Shown: positions 1 to 10,392, counted from the stretch's first letter. The stretch: 64,000 bases of DNA from Rhodococcus jostii NBRC 16295 (GCF_001894825.1 NZ_BCWY01000030.1:44936-108935), one strand, 5' to 3'. Notes: generated from the sequence alone by a model not told the origin. Numbers and translations: made by a program.

Positions 1-418
1 CGAAACCGATCGCGTAGCGACGTTCCTTCGCGTACAGGCCGGGTGTGATGAACGCCCACAGTTGGTACAGCCAGATCGGACAGGCGAGGACGATGCCCGC
101 CGTCAACGCAACTTTGAACCGGAGCATGAACTGCTCGAACGGTCCGGTCGCGAGGAGGCGGCACGACCCGTCGCTCGTCAGGTCGGCGCGGCTCGACGCC
201 GGCAGCGAGCAGTACGGTCCCTGCAGGAGCTCACCGAGGCTCTCGATCCCGAGAATCTGGTGGGAGTACCAGTAGAAGCCCACCGCGGTGGTGACCAGGA
301 TGGCCAGCACCGACAGGAGCAGTCGCGTCCGCAGCTCGTAGAGGTGATCGACCAACGACATCGTGCCGTCGGGATTGGTCCTCCGCTTGCTGGTGCGCGG
401 ATCGAACGGAATTCGCAC
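1..418 (-). CDS. tatC: Twin-arginine translocase subunit TatC, N-terminal part (3' end outside window)
   Basis: Core membrane receptor of the Tat pathway, which exports folded proteins carrying a twin-arginine signal. About 139 residues are visible. After a short basic N-terminus ([13 protein letters not shown]) comes the family hallmark [11 protein letters not shown], then the first membrane helix, a periplasmic loop with two Cys, and the second helix with [12 protein letters not shown] and the [15 protein letters not shown] stretch typical of TatC. The start is taken as GTG at 418; an in-frame ATG at 361 would remove the basic leader. It lies downstream of tatA on the same strand, as in mycobacteria, with a strong hairpin between them. 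The gene runs off the left edge. Confidence 0.93.
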   Translation of the reverse strand, partial: MRIPFDPRTSKRRTNPDGTMSLVDHLYELRTRLLLSVLAILVTTAVGFYWYSHQILGIESLGELLQGPYCSLPASSRADLTSDGSCRLLATGPFEQFMLRFKVALTAGIVLACPIWLYQLWAFITPGLYAKERRYAIGF

Positions 419-447
419 TGTTGTTCGCCCTAGTCTTGGTCAGCAGG

Positions 448-475
448 CAACCGGGGTGAAGATTCACCCCGGTTG
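448..475 (-). terminator. Hairpin between tatA and tatC
   Basis: An 11-bp perfect stem (CAACCGGGGTG pairing with CACCCCGGTTG) with a 6-nt loop lies between the tatA stop and the tatC start. It has no U-tract. It may be a partial terminator or an RNA-processing/stability element that makes tatA mRNA more abundant than tatC, matching the excess of TatA needed. The hairpin is directly visible; the role is inference. Confidence 0.6.
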
Positions 476-489
476 TCAGGCGGCTCGGG

Positions 490-765
490 CTAAGCCGACT
501 TCGGCTCGGTGTGGTGCGGCTGCACCGGCGCCGGCGGGGTGACCGGTGCGGTCGTGGTGTCTGCCACGGGCAGCTCGGCGGGCGCGCTCTGCTGCGCGGG
601 GGGCGCCGGCGTGCTGTTGTCGTTCTGCATCTCCTTGACCTCGCTCTTGAAGATGCGGAGCGAGCGGCCGAGTCCACGAGCCGCATCGGGCAGCTTCTTG
701 GAACCGAACAGGATGATGACGACCAGCGCGACGATGGCCCAGTGCCAGGGGCTCATGGCTCCCAT
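490..765 (-). CDS. tatA: Sec-independent translocase protein TatA
   Basis: Pore-forming subunit of the Tat export system. The 91-residue protein has the classic layout: a single N-terminal membrane helix ([17 protein letters not shown]), the conserved [14 protein letters not shown] hinge and amphipathic helix (residues ~20-45, KSLRIFK-like), and a flexible Pro/Ala/Thr-rich tail. The first ATG gives MGAMSPWHW, matching the mycobacterial MGSLSPWHW start. It sits upstream of tatC and downstream of panE/pafC on the same strand, so it may belong to a paf-tat transcription unit. Confidence 0.95.
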   Translation of the reverse strand: MGAMSPWHWAIVALVVIILFGSKKLPDAARGLGRSLRIFKSEVKEMQNDNSTPAPPAQQSAPAELPVADTTTAPVTPPAPVQPHHTEPKSA

Positions 766-837
766 GATGAAACCTCCAAAAGATCAGGTGACCCCGATGC
801 TACCGGACATACACGGCACCAGCCCGGTCGAAACTGG

Positions 838-1899
838 CTAGCTGCGCTGCCGTTTGCCTGCCTGTTTCCTGGGTGCCCGCTGTGAGCGCAGATCGGCGAG
901 CAGGGCGTCCCCGGACCAGTGCCGGTTCCCACCCGCCTCGGCCTCGCGGATCAGCTCGACCAGTCGCGCATTCACCGGGGCGTCCGCACCCGACGCCGCG
1001 GCCAGCCGCACGATCTCGCCGCTGATCCAGTCCACCTCGGTGCGCCTGCCCGCTTCGAGGTCGTCCCACATCGACGACCGCGCGTGCGGGTCGATGGCCA
1101 GCATCCGGCTGCCCGCCACCCCGAACACCCCGTCCGGGACGGTCAGCAACCGGGGAATCCACTGCGGCGGCAGCGGTGTGAGCTTGGCGACAGCGATGCC
1201 ACGGGCGGTCAGGAGATCCAGCGCCTCCCGCTGCGCCAGCGCGAGAGCGCACCGGAACGCTCGCTGCGACAGCTCCTCGCGGAGCGGCAGACCGGACAGG
1301 GCGTTGACCGCGTTGTTCAGGTTGAGCAGCAACTTCGCCCACTGCACCGAGCGGAAGTCCTCGTGAGCGTGCAGCGGCAGCCCGGCGTCGTCGAACACCG
1401 GCGCGTATGCGCGTACCACCGGATGCTGCTCGATCTCGAGGTCGCCCTCGGAGCCCTGATGGAAATGTCCGCCGGCGCGGTGCACGACGTTGAACGGCAC
1501 CATCGCCGCCAGGACGACGTGCTCCGCCAGCAGCGCACGCAGGGTGTCCGCATTGCCCAGCCCATTCTGCGCACTCACCACCACCGTGTCGGGGCCGATC
1601 ACCGTCGCCAGTGCGGCACCCGCCTCCGGTGTCGCCGCCGACTTCACCGAGACGAGAACGAGATCGGCGGTGGCCGCCGACTCCGGTCCGGTGGCGAACG
1701 CGATGTCGGCGGAACCGACCGGGATGTCCGCGCCGTGCAGGTCCGTCAGACGCAACCCGTGTGCGCGGATCTCGGTCCCGATCCGCTCCCGGCCGATCAG
1801 CGTGACCTCGGCGCCCGCCGCGGCGAGCCGGCCCCCGATATAGCAACCGATGCTGCCCGCGCCGAACACGCTGACCCGCAACGGACGCATGGCGCTCAT
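838..1899 (-). CDS. panE: 2-dehydropantoate 2-reductase (PanE/ApbA family)
   Basis: Predicted NADPH-dependent reductase of the ketopantoate reductase family; if a true PanE it makes pantoate for coenzyme A synthesis. The 353-residue protein has an N-terminal Rossmann motif VFGAGSIGCYIGG (~residues 11-23), the LVSVKS strand, the SAQNGLGN segment (~110) and a C-terminal helical domain with the family's KLLLNLNNAVNAL motif (~190). Its ATG overlaps the pafC stop by four bases (ATGA), so it is translationally coupled to pafC. M. tuberculosis has no gene between pafC and tatA. PanE-like paralogues are common in actinobacteria, so the exact substrate is uncertain. Confidence 0.8.
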   Translation of the reverse strand: MSAMRPLRVSVFGAGSIGCYIGGRLAAAGAEVTLIGRERIGTEIRAHGLRLTDLHGADIPVGSADIAFATGPESAATADLVLVSVKSAATPEAGAALATVIGPDTVVVSAQNGLGNADTLRALLAEHVVLAAMVPFNVVHRAGGHFHQGSEGDLEIEQHPVVRAYAPVFDDAGLPLHAHEDFRSVQWAKLLLNLNNAVNALSGLPLREELSQRAFRCALALAQREALDLLTARGIAVAKLTPLPPQWIPRLLTVPDGVFGVAGSRMLAIDPHARSSMWDDLEAGRRTEVDWISGEIVRLAAASGADAPVNARLVELIREAEAGGNRHWSGDALLADLRSQRAPRKQAGKRQRS

Positions 1900-2876
1900 G
1901 CCTCGACGGCGTCGTAGGCCGACAGCGCCTCCACCGCCCGGCGGCGCACCTCGTCCACCAGCTCAGCCGGTCCGAGCACCGTGATTCCGGAACCGAACCC
2001 GAGGACCAGCCTCGCCATCCACTCGAGGGCCCCGTAGCTCATGCTCGCCTCGACCGAGCCGTCGGGGGCGACCGTGCGGACATCCATCGGGTAGTAGTCG
2101 AGCACCCACACGCAGTCGGCGGCGATGCGCAACCGTGCCTGCGGCAGCGACGCGTCTCCGCTGAACAATTCGAGATTGGAATCCCGCACGAGGGCCTGGG
2201 CGGGTGGCGTCGACGGCTCGTCCAGTTCGGTGGCGGCGTCGATCCGGTCGAGCCGGAACAGCCGCACTCCCTCCGCCTGACGGCACCACGCCTGCAGATA
2301 GCTGTGATTGTCGACCAGCACGATCCGCACCGGGTCCACGGTCCGCTCGGTGACCCGGTCCCGGGACGCCGAGTAGTACGTCAGGTGCAGTGCGCGGCGG
2401 CGATGGAGTGCGGACCGCACCGCGGCGGCGATCGGATCTTCCGCCACGTCCTCCACCGCATCCCGCTCCGACGTCGGCGTCACCGTCGCGCGGGCCGCCG
2501 CGGTGCCCGCGGCGTCCTCGATCTTGGCGATCGCGCTGTGCGCCGCCGACGGATCGACCATGCCCGGCATCTCCACCAGCGAACGCAGGGCAATCAGCAG
2601 GGCGGTGGCCTCCGTCGACGTCAACCGCAGCGGGCGGTCGATGCCCGCCGAGAACGTCACCTCGATGCTCTCCTCGGAGAACGAGAGGTCGATGAGGTCG
2701 CCCGGGCCGTAGCCGGGCAGCCCGCACACCCACAGCTGGTTGAGGTCCGACATCAGCTGGGTGGTGGTGACACCCAGTTCGGCGGCGGCCTCGGCCGCGC
2801 TCATCCCCGGGTTCGCGATGAAGTACGGCACCAGGTTGAGGAGCCGGGACAATCTCGACGACAGCCTGTTGCTCAC
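1896..2876 (-). CDS. pafC: WYL-domain transcriptional regulator PafC
   Basis: Partner of PafB in the PafBC activator, which drives the LexA/RecA-independent DNA-damage regulon in mycobacteria. The 326-residue protein has an N-terminal winged-helix region (RLLNLVPYFIANPGMSAAEAAAELGV, residues ~9-34) and a WYL domain (~160-240: LHLTYYSASRDRVTERTVDP, then LQAWCRQAEGVRLFRLDRI) followed by a WCX extension. The GTG start at 2876 overlaps the pafB stop (GTGA), indicating coupled 1:1 expression. Despite the name it is not part of the pupylation machinery itself. Confidence 0.94.
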   Translation of the reverse strand: MSNRLSSRLSRLLNLVPYFIANPGMSAAEAAAELGVTTTQLMSDLNQLWVCGLPGYGPGDLIDLSFSEESIEVTFSAGIDRPLRLTSTEATALLIALRSLVEMPGMVDPSAAHSAIAKIEDAAGTAAARATVTPTSERDAVEDVAEDPIAAAVRSALHRRRALHLTYYSASRDRVTERTVDPVRIVLVDNHSYLQAWCRQAEGVRLFRLDRIDAATELDEPSTPPAQALVRDSNLELFSGDASLPQARLRIAADCVWVLDYYPMDVRTVAPDGSVEASMSYGALEWMARLVLGFGSGITVLGPAELVDEVRRRAVEALSAYDAVEA

Positions 2877-3862
2877 GACGTCCCCCCTTCCGCGGCGTCC
2901 TTCAGTTTCGTCAGCACATCGTGGCGTAGTTCGGCCGGATCGAGGACCAGGGCATCCGCCCCGTGGCCGGCGACCAGCCGCGCGATCCAGTCCCGGGAGC
3001 GGACCGGGATCGCGAGTACGGTGCCGCTGCGCTCGTTGACCCGCCTCTCCCCCGTCGCCGTCCCCAGTCGGCGCAGTTCCTGGGCTCGGCCCTCGGCTAC
3101 CCACACGGTGGCGGTCCCGGTGACCTCGCCCGAACCGGTAACCCGGTCGACGATCTCCCGCAGATCCACACCTGCCGGTTTGTGCACGGCTCCCGACGGT
3201 CCGAACTCCCGCACGTCGTCGCCGATTCGCGACAACCGGAACGTCCGGACGGCCCCCCGGTCGACGTCGTGACCGACGAGGTACCAGCGACCGTGCGCGG
3301 TGACGACACCCCATGGTTCCACGGTCCGCTCGGTGTACGGCTCGTTGAGGGCGCCGCGGTGCGGGAAATGCACGGCGCGGCCGGCGTCGACCGCCGCGAG
3401 GAGCTTCCCGAGCGCCGGTTCGGAGCCGCGGGTGCGGGCGGGGACGGCGGTGATCGGGGTGGCCGCCGAGTCGGGATCCACCTGCACACCCGCGGCCCGC
3501 AGCTTGAGCAGTGCCCCCTGGGCGGCGGACGTCAACTCCGGCGACTCCCACAACTGGACCGCGACCGCGACCGCCGCCGACTCCTCCTGGCTGAGGTCGA
3601 TGTCGGGGAGCTCGTACGCATTGCGGTTGATGCGGTAGCCCTCGACGGTCGAGAAGCGCGACGCCTGCCCCGTCTCGAGCGGAACACCGAGATCCCGAAG
3701 CTCGTTCTTGTCGCGTTCGAACATGCGGCTGAACGCCTCGTCGCTGGCGGAGTCGGCGTACCCGGCAACGCTCTCGCGAATCTTCTCGGCGGTGAGGAAC
3801 TGTCTGGTGGACAACAAACAGATCACCAGGTTCATCAAGCGCTCGATCTTGGAAGTCGGCAC
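2873..3862 (-). CDS. pafB: WYL-domain transcriptional regulator PafB
   Basis: First half of the PafBC heterodimeric DNA-damage-response activator. The 329-residue protein starts at a GTG (VPTSKIERLMNLVICLL) that matches the mycobacterial PafB N-terminus. A winged helix-turn-helix occupies residues ~5-60 (RQFLTAEKIRESVAGY), and a WYL domain lies around 170-230 (TERTVEPWGVV, GRWYLVGHDVDRGAVRTFRLSRI). It is related in sequence to the downstream pafC, consistent with ancient duplication. Only 47 bp separate it from pafA, so pafA-pafB-pafC-panE form one probable operon. Confidence 0.95.
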   Translation of the reverse strand: MPTSKIERLMNLVICLLSTRQFLTAEKIRESVAGYADSASDEAFSRMFERDKNELRDLGVPLETGQASRFSTVEGYRINRNAYELPDIDLSQEESAAVAVAVQLWESPELTSAAQGALLKLRAAGVQVDPDSAATPITAVPARTRGSEPALGKLLAAVDAGRAVHFPHRGALNEPYTERTVEPWGVVTAHGRWYLVGHDVDRGAVRTFRLSRIGDDVREFGPSGAVHKPAGVDLREIVDRVTGSGEVTGTATVWVAEGRAQELRRLGTATGERRVNERSGTVLAIPVRSRDWIARLVAGHGADALVLDPAELRHDVLTKLKDAAEGGTS

Positions 3863-3909
3863 GCCCGGAAGCCTAGTGGGTGAGACCGTTCCGGACCCCC
3901 GCAGCGCCG

Positions 3910-5268
3910 CTACATCGAGGCAATCAGGCGCTCCACCCGCTCGTCGACCGACCGGAACGGGTCCTTGCACAGCACGGTCCGCTGGGCCTGGTCGTTGAGC
4001 TTGAGATGCACCCAGTCGACCGTGAAGTCGCGTCCGGCCTCCTGCGCGGCGGTGATGAACTCGCCGCGTAGCTTCGCCCGGGTGGTCTGCGGCGGGGTGT
4101 CCACCGCCGCCTCGATCGTCTCGTCCTCGGTGATCCGCTTCACGAGACCCTTGCGCTGCAGCACGTCGAACACGCCGCGACCTCGTTTGATGTCGTGGTA
4201 TGCCAGATCGAGCTGCGCGATCTTCGGGTCGGCGAGCTCGAAGCCGTGCCGGTCCTGATAGCGCTGGAACAGTTTGCGCTTGATCACCCAGTCGATCTCC
4301 GTGTCGACCTTCGCGAAGTCCTGGGTCTCGACGGCGTCGAGCATCCGGCCCCACAGGTCCACCACCTGCGTGACCTGGGGATCGGGGTCGCGGTTCTGCA
4401 GGTGTTCGACCGCCCGCGCGTGGTACTCCCGCTGGATGTCGAGGGCGCTGGCCTGACGGCCGCCGGCCAGCCGCACCGGACGGCGTCCGGTCACGTCGTG
4501 GCTGACCTCGCGGATGGCGCGGATCGGGTTGTCGAGCGCGAAGTCGCGGAACGACACCCCGGCCTCGATCATCTCCAGGACGAGCGCCGCCGTGCCGACC
4601 TTCAGCATGGTGGTGGATTCGGACATGTTCGAATCGCCGACGATCACGTGCAGGCGGCGGTACTTCTCCGCGTCCGCGTGCGGCTCGTCGCGGGTGTTGA
4701 TGATGGGCCGCGACCGCGTGGTCGCCGAAGACACTCCTTCCCAGATGTGCTCGGCGCGCTGTGACAGGCAGAACGTGGCCGCCTTCGGCGTCTGCAGGAC
4801 CTTGCCGGCGCCACAGATCAGCTGCCGCGTCACCAGGAACGGGAGAAGCACGTCCGAGATCCGGGAGAACTCGCCCGCCCGGGCCACGAGGAAGTTCTCG
4901 TGACAGCCGTAGGAATTGCCGGCCGAGTCGGTGTTGTTCTTGAACAGGTAGATGTCGCCGCCGATGCCTTCCTCGGCGAGCCGCTGTTCGGCGTCGATCA
5001 GCAACTCCTCGAGAACCCGCTCACCGGCCCGGTCGTGGTTGACCAACTGGATGAGGTTGTCGCACTCGGCCGTCGCGTATTCGGGGTGCGAGCCGACGTC
5101 CAGATACAGGCGGGCACCGTTCCGGAGGAACACGTTGGAGCTCCGGCCCCACGACACCACCCGCCGGAACAGGTAGCGCGCAACCTCGTCCGGGCTCAGT
5201 CGCCTGTGACCATGGAAGGTGCAGGTCACACCGAACTCTGTCTCAATTCCCATGATTCGTCGCTGCAC
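3910..5268 (-). CDS. pafA: Pup-protein ligase PafA
   Basis: ATP-dependent ligase that joins the C-terminal glutamate of Pup to substrate lysines through a gamma-glutamyl-phosphate intermediate. The 452-residue protein begins at GTG ([13 protein letters not shown]), as in mycobacteria. The nucleotide-binding IETEFG strand, the [13 protein letters not shown] motif (with the catalytic-type Asp at residue 57), [16 protein letters not shown], and the [24 protein letters not shown] stretch are all intact. It is homologous to Dop elsewhere in the window but belongs to the ligase branch. The upstream extension of the open frame (to ~5352) overlaps the divergent promoter region and was not used. Confidence 0.97.
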   Translation of the reverse strand: MQRRIMGIETEFGVTCTFHGHRRLSPDEVARYLFRRVVSWGRSSNVFLRNGARLYLDVGSHPEYATAECDNLIQLVNHDRAGERVLEELLIDAEQRLAEEGIGGDIYLFKNNTDSAGNSYGCHENFLVARAGEFSRISDVLLPFLVTRQLICGAGKVLQTPKAATFCLSQRAEHIWEGVSSATTRSRPIINTRDEPHADAEKYRRLHVIVGDSNMSESTTMLKVGTAALVLEMIEAGVSFRDFALDNPIRAIREVSHDVTGRRPVRLAGGRQASALDIQREYHARAVEHLQNRDPDPQVTQVVDLWGRMLDAVETQDFAKVDTEIDWVIKRKLFQRYQDRHGFELADPKIAQLDLAYHDIKRGRGVFDVLQRKGLVKRITEDETIEAAVDTPPQTTRAKLRGEFITAAQEAGRDFTVDWVHLKLNDQAQRTVLCKDPFRSVDERVERLIASM

Positions 5269-5339
5269 ACCTCGAGAGTACAACCGATCACCCGGCGGAG
5301 CGTTAAAACGGTCAGGCGACACCCCGCGCATACGCTGAG

Positions 5340-6806
5340 GTGGTGAACCCACATCTACGCCGCATCCACCGGGCCGACGAGATCGTGTTCGACCGCAGCG
5401 CGAATCTGAACCCGTCCGAGGCCGACCGGGTGATGCGCTTCCTCAGCCGGGCCGCCAATAAAGGGGTTCTGTGGTGGTGTGTGGCGGCCGTGCTCGGACT
5501 GGTCGGTGGGCGCGCCCGCCGGGGTGGTGTGCGGGGCCTGCTGTCGCTCGCGTTCGCGAGCGGTCTCGCCAACGGCATCCTCAAACCGCTGTTCCCGCGG
5601 CGGCGACCACCCGCGCGCGTGTGGGCGAACGTGCTGCGCGGGGTGGCGATCCCCCGGTCCTCGTCCTTCCCGTCGGGGCATGCCGCGTCGGCGGCGGCGT
5701 TCACCACCGGCGTCGCCCTGGAATCGCCCGCGGCAGCTGCCGTCGTGGCGCCCCTCGCCGCCGCGGTCGCGTACTCCCGTGTGCACAACGGGGTGCACTG
5801 GCCGTCGGACGTGCTCGCCGGACTGGCGCTCGGTGGGGCCGTCGCGTCGGGGACCCGCCGGTGGTGGGCGGTGCGCTCGGAGGAGCCGGCGGAGCTGGGT
5901 TCCTCTGTCGACGCGCCGGCACTGCCCGGGGGTGAGGACCTGTTGGTGCTGGTCAACCCGGAATCGGGGCCGGACAGCGTGGACCCCCGCGAGGAGATCG
6001 CGACAGCCCTCCCCAAGGCCGATGTGCGCGCCCTGGACACGGAGAAGGATTTCGCCGAGCAACTCGACGCCTGGGTGACCGACACCAGTCCACGCGCCCT
6101 CGGGGTGTGCGGTGGTGACGGGACCGTTGTCGCCGTCGCCGCTGCCGCGGCGCGTCACCGGTTGCCGCTGGCGGTGTTCCCCGGCGGAACGCTCAATCAC
6201 TTCGCCCGGGACGCCGGCGTCACCGACATCTCGGACACGGTGAACGCCGTCGAGACCGGCCATGCGGTTCTCGTCGACCAGGCCGTCGTCCACACCGATG
6301 TGTCGGAGTCGGCGCCGTTCCTCAACACCGCAAGTCTCGGTGGATACCCCGACGCGGTCCGGCTGCGGGAGAAATGGCAACCCCGGTACGGCAAGTGGCC
6401 CGCGGCAAGCGCGGCGATGATCCGGATTCTCTCCGCGGCAACCCCGCTCGCCGTCACACTCGACGGTCGGCCCGTGAAGGTCTGGATGCTGTTCGTGGGG
6501 AACGGTCGGTATTCGCCGGGCGATCAGGTCCCGATGTCGCGTCCCGCCATCACCGGTGGGCTGCTCGACGTCCGGTACGTGCGGGCCGACCGCCGAGCGT
6601 CCCGGCCACGACTACTGTTCGCGGCCGCGACCGGGACACTCGGGAGCAGCCGGGTGTACGTGCGATCACTCGTGCCCCGGCTCACCGTCCGCGTGGACGG
6701 CGCGCCGGTTGCGCTGGCCACCGACGGCGAAGTGGTTGCCGACGCCCGTCGCTTCGACTTCCGGACGGTGCCCGAGGCGATCGCGGTGTACCGGCCTCAG
6801 TCCTGA
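5340..6806 (+). CDS. PAP2 phosphatase-diacylglycerol/sphingosine kinase catalytic fusion
   Basis: A 488-residue fusion. Residues ~1-180 are a membrane PAP2 domain with all three phosphatase motifs: KPLFPRRRP (~82-90), PSGHAAS (~111) and [12 protein letters not shown] (~144). Residues ~195-480 are a DAGK-type lipid kinase domain with the GGDGTV nucleotide motif (~259) and an [12 protein letters not shown] segment. The two domains could dephosphorylate and phosphorylate related lipids; the real substrate is unknown. Two consecutive GTG codons (5340, 5343) can serve as start, and a TACGCT -10-like element at 5331 suggests a leaderless transcript. It is divergent from pafA, and its stop overlaps the prcA stop by 10 bp tail to tail. 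Confidence 0.88.
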   Translation: MVNPHLRRIHRADEIVFDRSANLNPSEADRVMRFLSRAANKGVLWWCVAAVLGLVGGRARRGGVRGLLSLAFASGLANGILKPLFPRRRPPARVWANVLRGVAIPRSSSFPSGHAASAAAFTTGVALESPAAAAVVAPLAAAVAYSRVHNGVHWPSDVLAGLALGGAVASGTRRWWAVRSEEPAELGSSVDAPALPGGEDLLVLVNPESGPDSVDPREEIATALPKADVRALDTEKDFAEQLDAWVTDTSPRALGVCGGDGTVVAVAAAAARHRLPLAVFPGGTLNHFARDAGVTDISDTVNAVETGHAVLVDQAVVHTDVSESAPFLNTASLGGYPDAVRLREKWQPRYGKWPAASAAMIRILSAATPLAVTLDGRPVKVWMLFVGNGRYSPGDQVPMSRPAITGGLLDVRYVRADRRASRPRLLFAAATGTLGSSRVYVRSLVPRLTVRVDGAPVALATDGEVVADARRFDFRTVPEAIAVYRPQS

Positions 6807-7576
6807 GGGTCGGCCGGCTTCGTCTCGGTGTCCGGCTTCGCCTCCGAAGCGGGCTCCGAGGCGGCCGCAGGCGCTGCGGGGATCAGCTGTTCGAGCGCGG
6901 GTCCGGTGATCCGCCGGAACGTACGGCGAGGCCGGGACTGGTCGAGCACGGCCACTTCGAGGCTGGCCACATCGACGTTCCGCTTCTCGCCTTCCCCGGC
7001 ACCTCCCTGACGCAGCGCGTTGACCGCGATACCGACCGCCGCCTCGAGATCGAGGTCGGCACGGTACGACTCGCGCATGGCGGTCGCGATCGGCTCGGTC
7101 GTGCCACCCATCACGACGAAATGCTGTTCGTCGACGATGGATCCGTCGTAGGTGATGCGGTACAGCTGGGGAGGCTTCGGGCTGCCCACGCGCCCGACCT
7201 CGGCGACACAGATCTCCACCTCGTACGGCTTGGGTTGTTCGGTGAAGATCGTGCCGAGGGTCTGGGCGTACGCGTTGGCCAGTGATCGGCCCGTCACGTC
7301 ACGTCGGTCGTAGGAATAGCCGCGCATGTCGGCGTGGACGATCCCGGCGCGCCGCAGGTTCTCGAACTCGTTGTACTTGCCGACGGCCGCGAAGCCGAGC
7401 CGGTCGTAGAGTTCGCTCACCTTGTGCAGCGCGGTGGAGGGATTCTCGGCCACGAACAGCACGCCGTCGTGGAACGTGAGCACCACGACGCTGCGTCCCC
7501 GGGCAATTCCTTTACGCGCCAACTCCGAGCGGTCCCGCATGATCTGCTCGGCGGAGGCGTAATACGGCATGGTCAT
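6797..7576 (-). CDS. prcA: 20S proteasome alpha subunit PrcA
   Basis: Alpha-ring subunit of the bacterial 20S proteasome; it gates entry and docks the Mpa ATPase. The 259-residue protein begins [27 protein letters not shown], with the conserved gating N-terminus and [12 protein letters not shown], followed by [24 protein letters not shown] and [13 protein letters not shown]. It has no N-terminal catalytic Thr. The tail after ~residue 235 is a low-complexity Pro/Glu/Lys extension. Its ATG overlaps the prcB stop (ATGA). Confidence 0.97.
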   Translation of the reverse strand: MTMPYYASAEQIMRDRSELARKGIARGRSVVVLTFHDGVLFVAENPSTALHKVSELYDRLGFAAVGKYNEFENLRRAGIVHADMRGYSYDRRDVTGRSLANAYAQTLGTIFTEQPKPYEVEICVAEVGRVGSPKPPQLYRITYDGSIVDEQHFVVMGGTTEPIATAMRESYRADLDLEAAVGIAVNALRQGGAGEGEKRNVDVASLEVAVLDQSRPRRTFRRITGPALEQLIPAAPAAASEPASEAKPDTETKPADPQD

Positions 7577-8457
7577 CGCGCGGACCCCCCTTCTTCGGTG
7601 CGCTCGGCGACGATCCGCCGAGCCAACTCGGACGTCGTCTCCTCGGACACGTGTACGGCCCCGGCCTGGGTGATCGTGACCGCGGTCGGATAGATGCCCC
7701 GGGTCAGGTCGGGGCCACCGGTGGCCGAATCGTCGTCTGCCGCGTCGTACAGCGATTCGATGGCCGCCCGCAGGGCGGTCTCCTCGTCGCTGTCCGGTGA
7801 ATAGATCTTCTTCAGTGCCGACTTCGCGAACAACGATCCCGAACCGACCGCGTGGTATCCGGCGCGTTCCTCGTACCGGCCGCCGACGACGTCGTACGAG
7901 ACGATGCGGCCCGCGCGGGCCTCTTCGTCCGCGTCGAGGTCGTATCCGACGAGCAACGGAACCACCGCGAGGCCCTGCATCGCCGCTCCGAGGTTGCCCC
8001 GCACCATCGACGCCAGCCGGTTGGCCTTGCCGTCGAACGTCAGCTGAACGCCCTCGATCTTCTCGTAGTGCTCGAGTTCGACGGCGAACAGGCGAACCAG
8101 TTCGATCGCGATGCCCGCGGTGCCCGCGATCCCGGCCGCCGAATACTCGTCGGTGACGTACACCTTCTCGACGTCCCGGCTCGCGATCAGGTTGCCCTGG
8201 GTCGCGCGCCGGTCGCCGGCGAGCAGAACGCCACCCTTGTAGGTAAGCGCCACGATCGTCGTTCCGTGCGGTGCGAGATCACCGCTGTCCATCCCGTCAC
8301 CGCCCCGTGTCGAGTGCGAACGATGGCCGATCCGATTCTCCGGCAGCAATTCTGGTGCGTGACCACGCAGATACTCGGTGAACGAGCTCAGATTCGAACC
8401 GAAACTGAGCCTCGTGTCACCATCGCCTGTCCGCAATGCCGGTCGATCCGCCGTCAC
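7573..8457 (-). CDS. prcB: 20S proteasome beta subunit PrcB (with propeptide)
   Basis: Catalytic beta-ring subunit, an N-terminal-nucleophile threonine protease. The 294-residue precursor has 65 residues before the autocleavage site: HG at 64-65, then the mature N-terminus [21 protein letters not shown] with catalytic Thr66. Downstream are [20 protein letters not shown] and [20 protein letters not shown] 65-residue propeptide is the length known for R. erythropolis beta subunits, where it promotes particle assembly. The GTG start overlaps the pup stop (GTGA), so translation is coupled to pup. Confidence 0.97.
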   Translation of the reverse strand: MTADRPALRTGDGDTRLSFGSNLSSFTEYLRGHAPELLPENRIGHRSHSTRGGDGMDSGDLAPHGTTIVALTYKGGVLLAGDRRATQGNLIASRDVEKVYVTDEYSAAGIAGTAGIAIELVRLFAVELEHYEKIEGVQLTFDGKANRLASMVRGNLGAAMQGLAVVPLLVGYDLDADEEARAGRIVSYDVVGGRYEERAGYHAVGSGSLFAKSALKKIYSPDSDEETALRAAIESLYDAADDDSATGGPDLTRGIYPTAVTITQAGAVHVSEETTSELARRIVAERTEEGGSAR

Positions 8458-8648
8458 TGGCCGCCCTTCTGGACATAGGCCCGGACGAAGTCCTCGGCGT
8501 TCTCCTCGAGCACGTCGTCGATCTCGTCGAGCAGGTCGTCGGTGTCTTCGGCCAGCTTTTCGCGACGTTCCTGACCAGCGGCACCGTCACCACCGGGGGT
8601 GTCGTCGTCGTCGCCGCCACCAGTTCGTTTGGTCTGCTCTTGCGCCAT
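8454..8648 (-). CDS. pup: Prokaryotic ubiquitin-like protein Pup
   Basis: Small intrinsically disordered protein modifier that marks proteins for the proteasome. The 64-residue sequence begins MAQEQTKR, has the acidic GGGDDDD run, the coiled-coil-forming Mpa-binding helix ([18 protein letters not shown]) and ends [10 protein letters not shown]. The terminal Gln means Dop must deamidate it to Glu before PafA can use it. The start at 8648 is chosen by homology and by an AAGGAGG ribosome site about 9 nt upstream; the open frame extends 19 codons further. Confidence 0.98.
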   Translation of the reverse strand: MAQEQTKRTGGGDDDDTPGGDGAAGQERREKLAEDTDDLLDEIDDVLEENAEDFVRAYVQKGGQ

Positions 8649-8818
8649 CGCAGCCGACCTCCTTGTGTGAAGGGAGCTCTTCTTCCGAGCGTCCTGTCGT
8701 GCCAAGCAGTCTGACTACATCATCCGCTCGGACCTTCACCCTACCGAGCGTCGACGCCGCACGTGTGCCGACGCGACGGCGAGTTCCGGCGCAGATCCGT
8801 CCCGAACCGGTCGATCGG

Positions 8819-10318
8819 TCAGTTCGTGAGCTCGTCGACTAGTTCTTTCGCCGTCTCCACCGACTCCAGCAGCTCCCCCACGTGCGCCTTGCTGCCCCGC
8901 AGGGGCTCCAGCGTGGGGATGCGGACCAGGGAGTCGCCGCCGAGATCGAAGATCACCGAATCCCAGCTCGCGGCCGCGATGTCGGCGCCGAACTTGCGCA
9001 GGCACTCGCCTCGGAAGTAGGCGCGGGTATCGGTGGGCGGAGTGTCGACCGCGTCCAGCACCTGCTGCTCCGAGACGAGGCGTTCCATGGACCCGCGAGC
9101 CACGAGCCGGTTGTACAGACCCTTGTCGAGGCGGACGTCCGAGTACTGCAGGTCGACGAGATGCAGTCGCGGCGCGGACCAGTTGAGGCCCTCCCGGTTC
9201 CGGAAACCCTCGAGCAGACGCAGCTTGGCCGGCCAGTCCAGCAGGTGAGCGCATTCCATCGGGTCACGCTCGAGCAGGTCGAGAACCATCGCCCACTTCT
9301 CCAGCAGATCGGCCACGCGCGGGTCGTCGTTGCCCTCGGCGGACATGAACTTGTCGACTCGGTCCAGGTAGATCCGCTGCAACGCAAGCCCGGTGAGTTC
9401 CCGGCCGTCGGCCAGCGCGACCGTGGCGCGCAGCGTCGGGTCGTGGCTGATGTGGTGGACGGCCGTCACCGGGCGCGCCAGTTGCAGATCGGTGAGGTCG
9501 ACACCCGCCTCGATGAGATCGAGGACCAGCGCCGTGGTCCCGACCTTCAGGTAGGTCGACATCTCGGCGAGGTTCGCGTCGCCGATGATGACGTGGAGAC
9601 GCCGGTACTTGTCGGCGTCGGCGTGGGGTTCGTCGCGGGTGTTGATGATGCCGCGCTTGAGCGTGGTCTCCAGCCCGACCTCGACCTCGATGTAGTCGGC
9701 ACGCTGGGACAGCTGGAAGCCGGCCTCGTCGCCGGACTGGCCGATGCCGACGCGACCCGACCCGCAGATGACCTGGCGGGACGCGAAGAACGGCGTCAGG
9801 CCGTTGATCACCGCGGAGAACGGCGTGGCCCGGGACATCAGGTAGTTCTCGTGGGTGCCGTACGACGCACCCTTGCCGTCGACGTTGTTCTTGTACAACT
9901 GCAGTCGCGGGGCACCGGGGACGCTCGATGCGTGCCGGGCGGCGGCCTCCATCACGCGTTCACCGGCCTTGTCCCAGATGACGGCGTCCAGGGGGTCGGT
10001 GACCTCCGGGGCCGAGTACTCGGGGTGCGCGTGGTCGACGTAGAGCCGGGCGCCGTTGGTGAGGATCATGTTAGCCGCGCCGACCTCGTCGGCATCGATC
10101 ACCGGCGCCGGGCCGCTCAGCCGGCCGAGGTCGAAACCGCGGGCATCGCGCAGCGGGGATTCCACCTCGTAATCCCATCGGGTGCGCTTGGCACGCGGCA
10201 CCCCCGCGGCTGCCGCGTAGGCCAGCACCGCCTGGGTGGACGTCAAGATCGGATTGGCCGAAGGCTCGCTGGGTGAGGAGATTCCGTACTCGACTTCGAC
10301 ACCGATGATCCGCTGCAT
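8819..10318 (-). CDS. dop: Pup deamidase/depupylase Dop
   Basis: Converts Pup-Gln to Pup-Glu and removes Pup from conjugates, using a bound nucleotide as cofactor. The 499-residue protein begins [14 protein letters not shown] and has the long Dop-specific loop region after ~residue 35 ([21 protein letters not shown]). The nucleophile-type Asp95 lies in [15 protein letters not shown], followed by [19 protein letters not shown] and [31 protein letters not shown] -10-like element 8 nt before the ATG suggests a leaderless or nearly leaderless transcript. About 170 bp separate it from pup, so pup probably has its own promoter. Confidence 0.97.
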   Translation of the reverse strand: MQRIIGVEVEYGISSPSEPSANPILTSTQAVLAYAAAAGVPRAKRTRWDYEVESPLRDARGFDLGRLSGPAPVIDADEVGAANMILTNGARLYVDHAHPEYSAPEVTDPLDAVIWDKAGERVMEAAARHASSVPGAPRLQLYKNNVDGKGASYGTHENYLMSRATPFSAVINGLTPFFASRQVICGSGRVGIGQSGDEAGFQLSQRADYIEVEVGLETTLKRGIINTRDEPHADADKYRRLHVIIGDANLAEMSTYLKVGTTALVLDLIEAGVDLTDLQLARPVTAVHHISHDPTLRATVALADGRELTGLALQRIYLDRVDKFMSAEGNDDPRVADLLEKWAMVLDLLERDPMECAHLLDWPAKLRLLEGFRNREGLNWSAPRLHLVDLQYSDVRLDKGLYNRLVARGSMERLVSEQQVLDAVDTPPTDTRAYFRGECLRKFGADIAAASWDSVIFDLGGDSLVRIPTLEPLRGSKAHVGELLESVETAKELVDELTN

Positions 10319-10392
10319 GCTGCCGAGCCTATGCGATCACTCACCACACCCGGCGGCACACTCCTGCCGCGCGAGCCGTTCGCGCCGCACGG

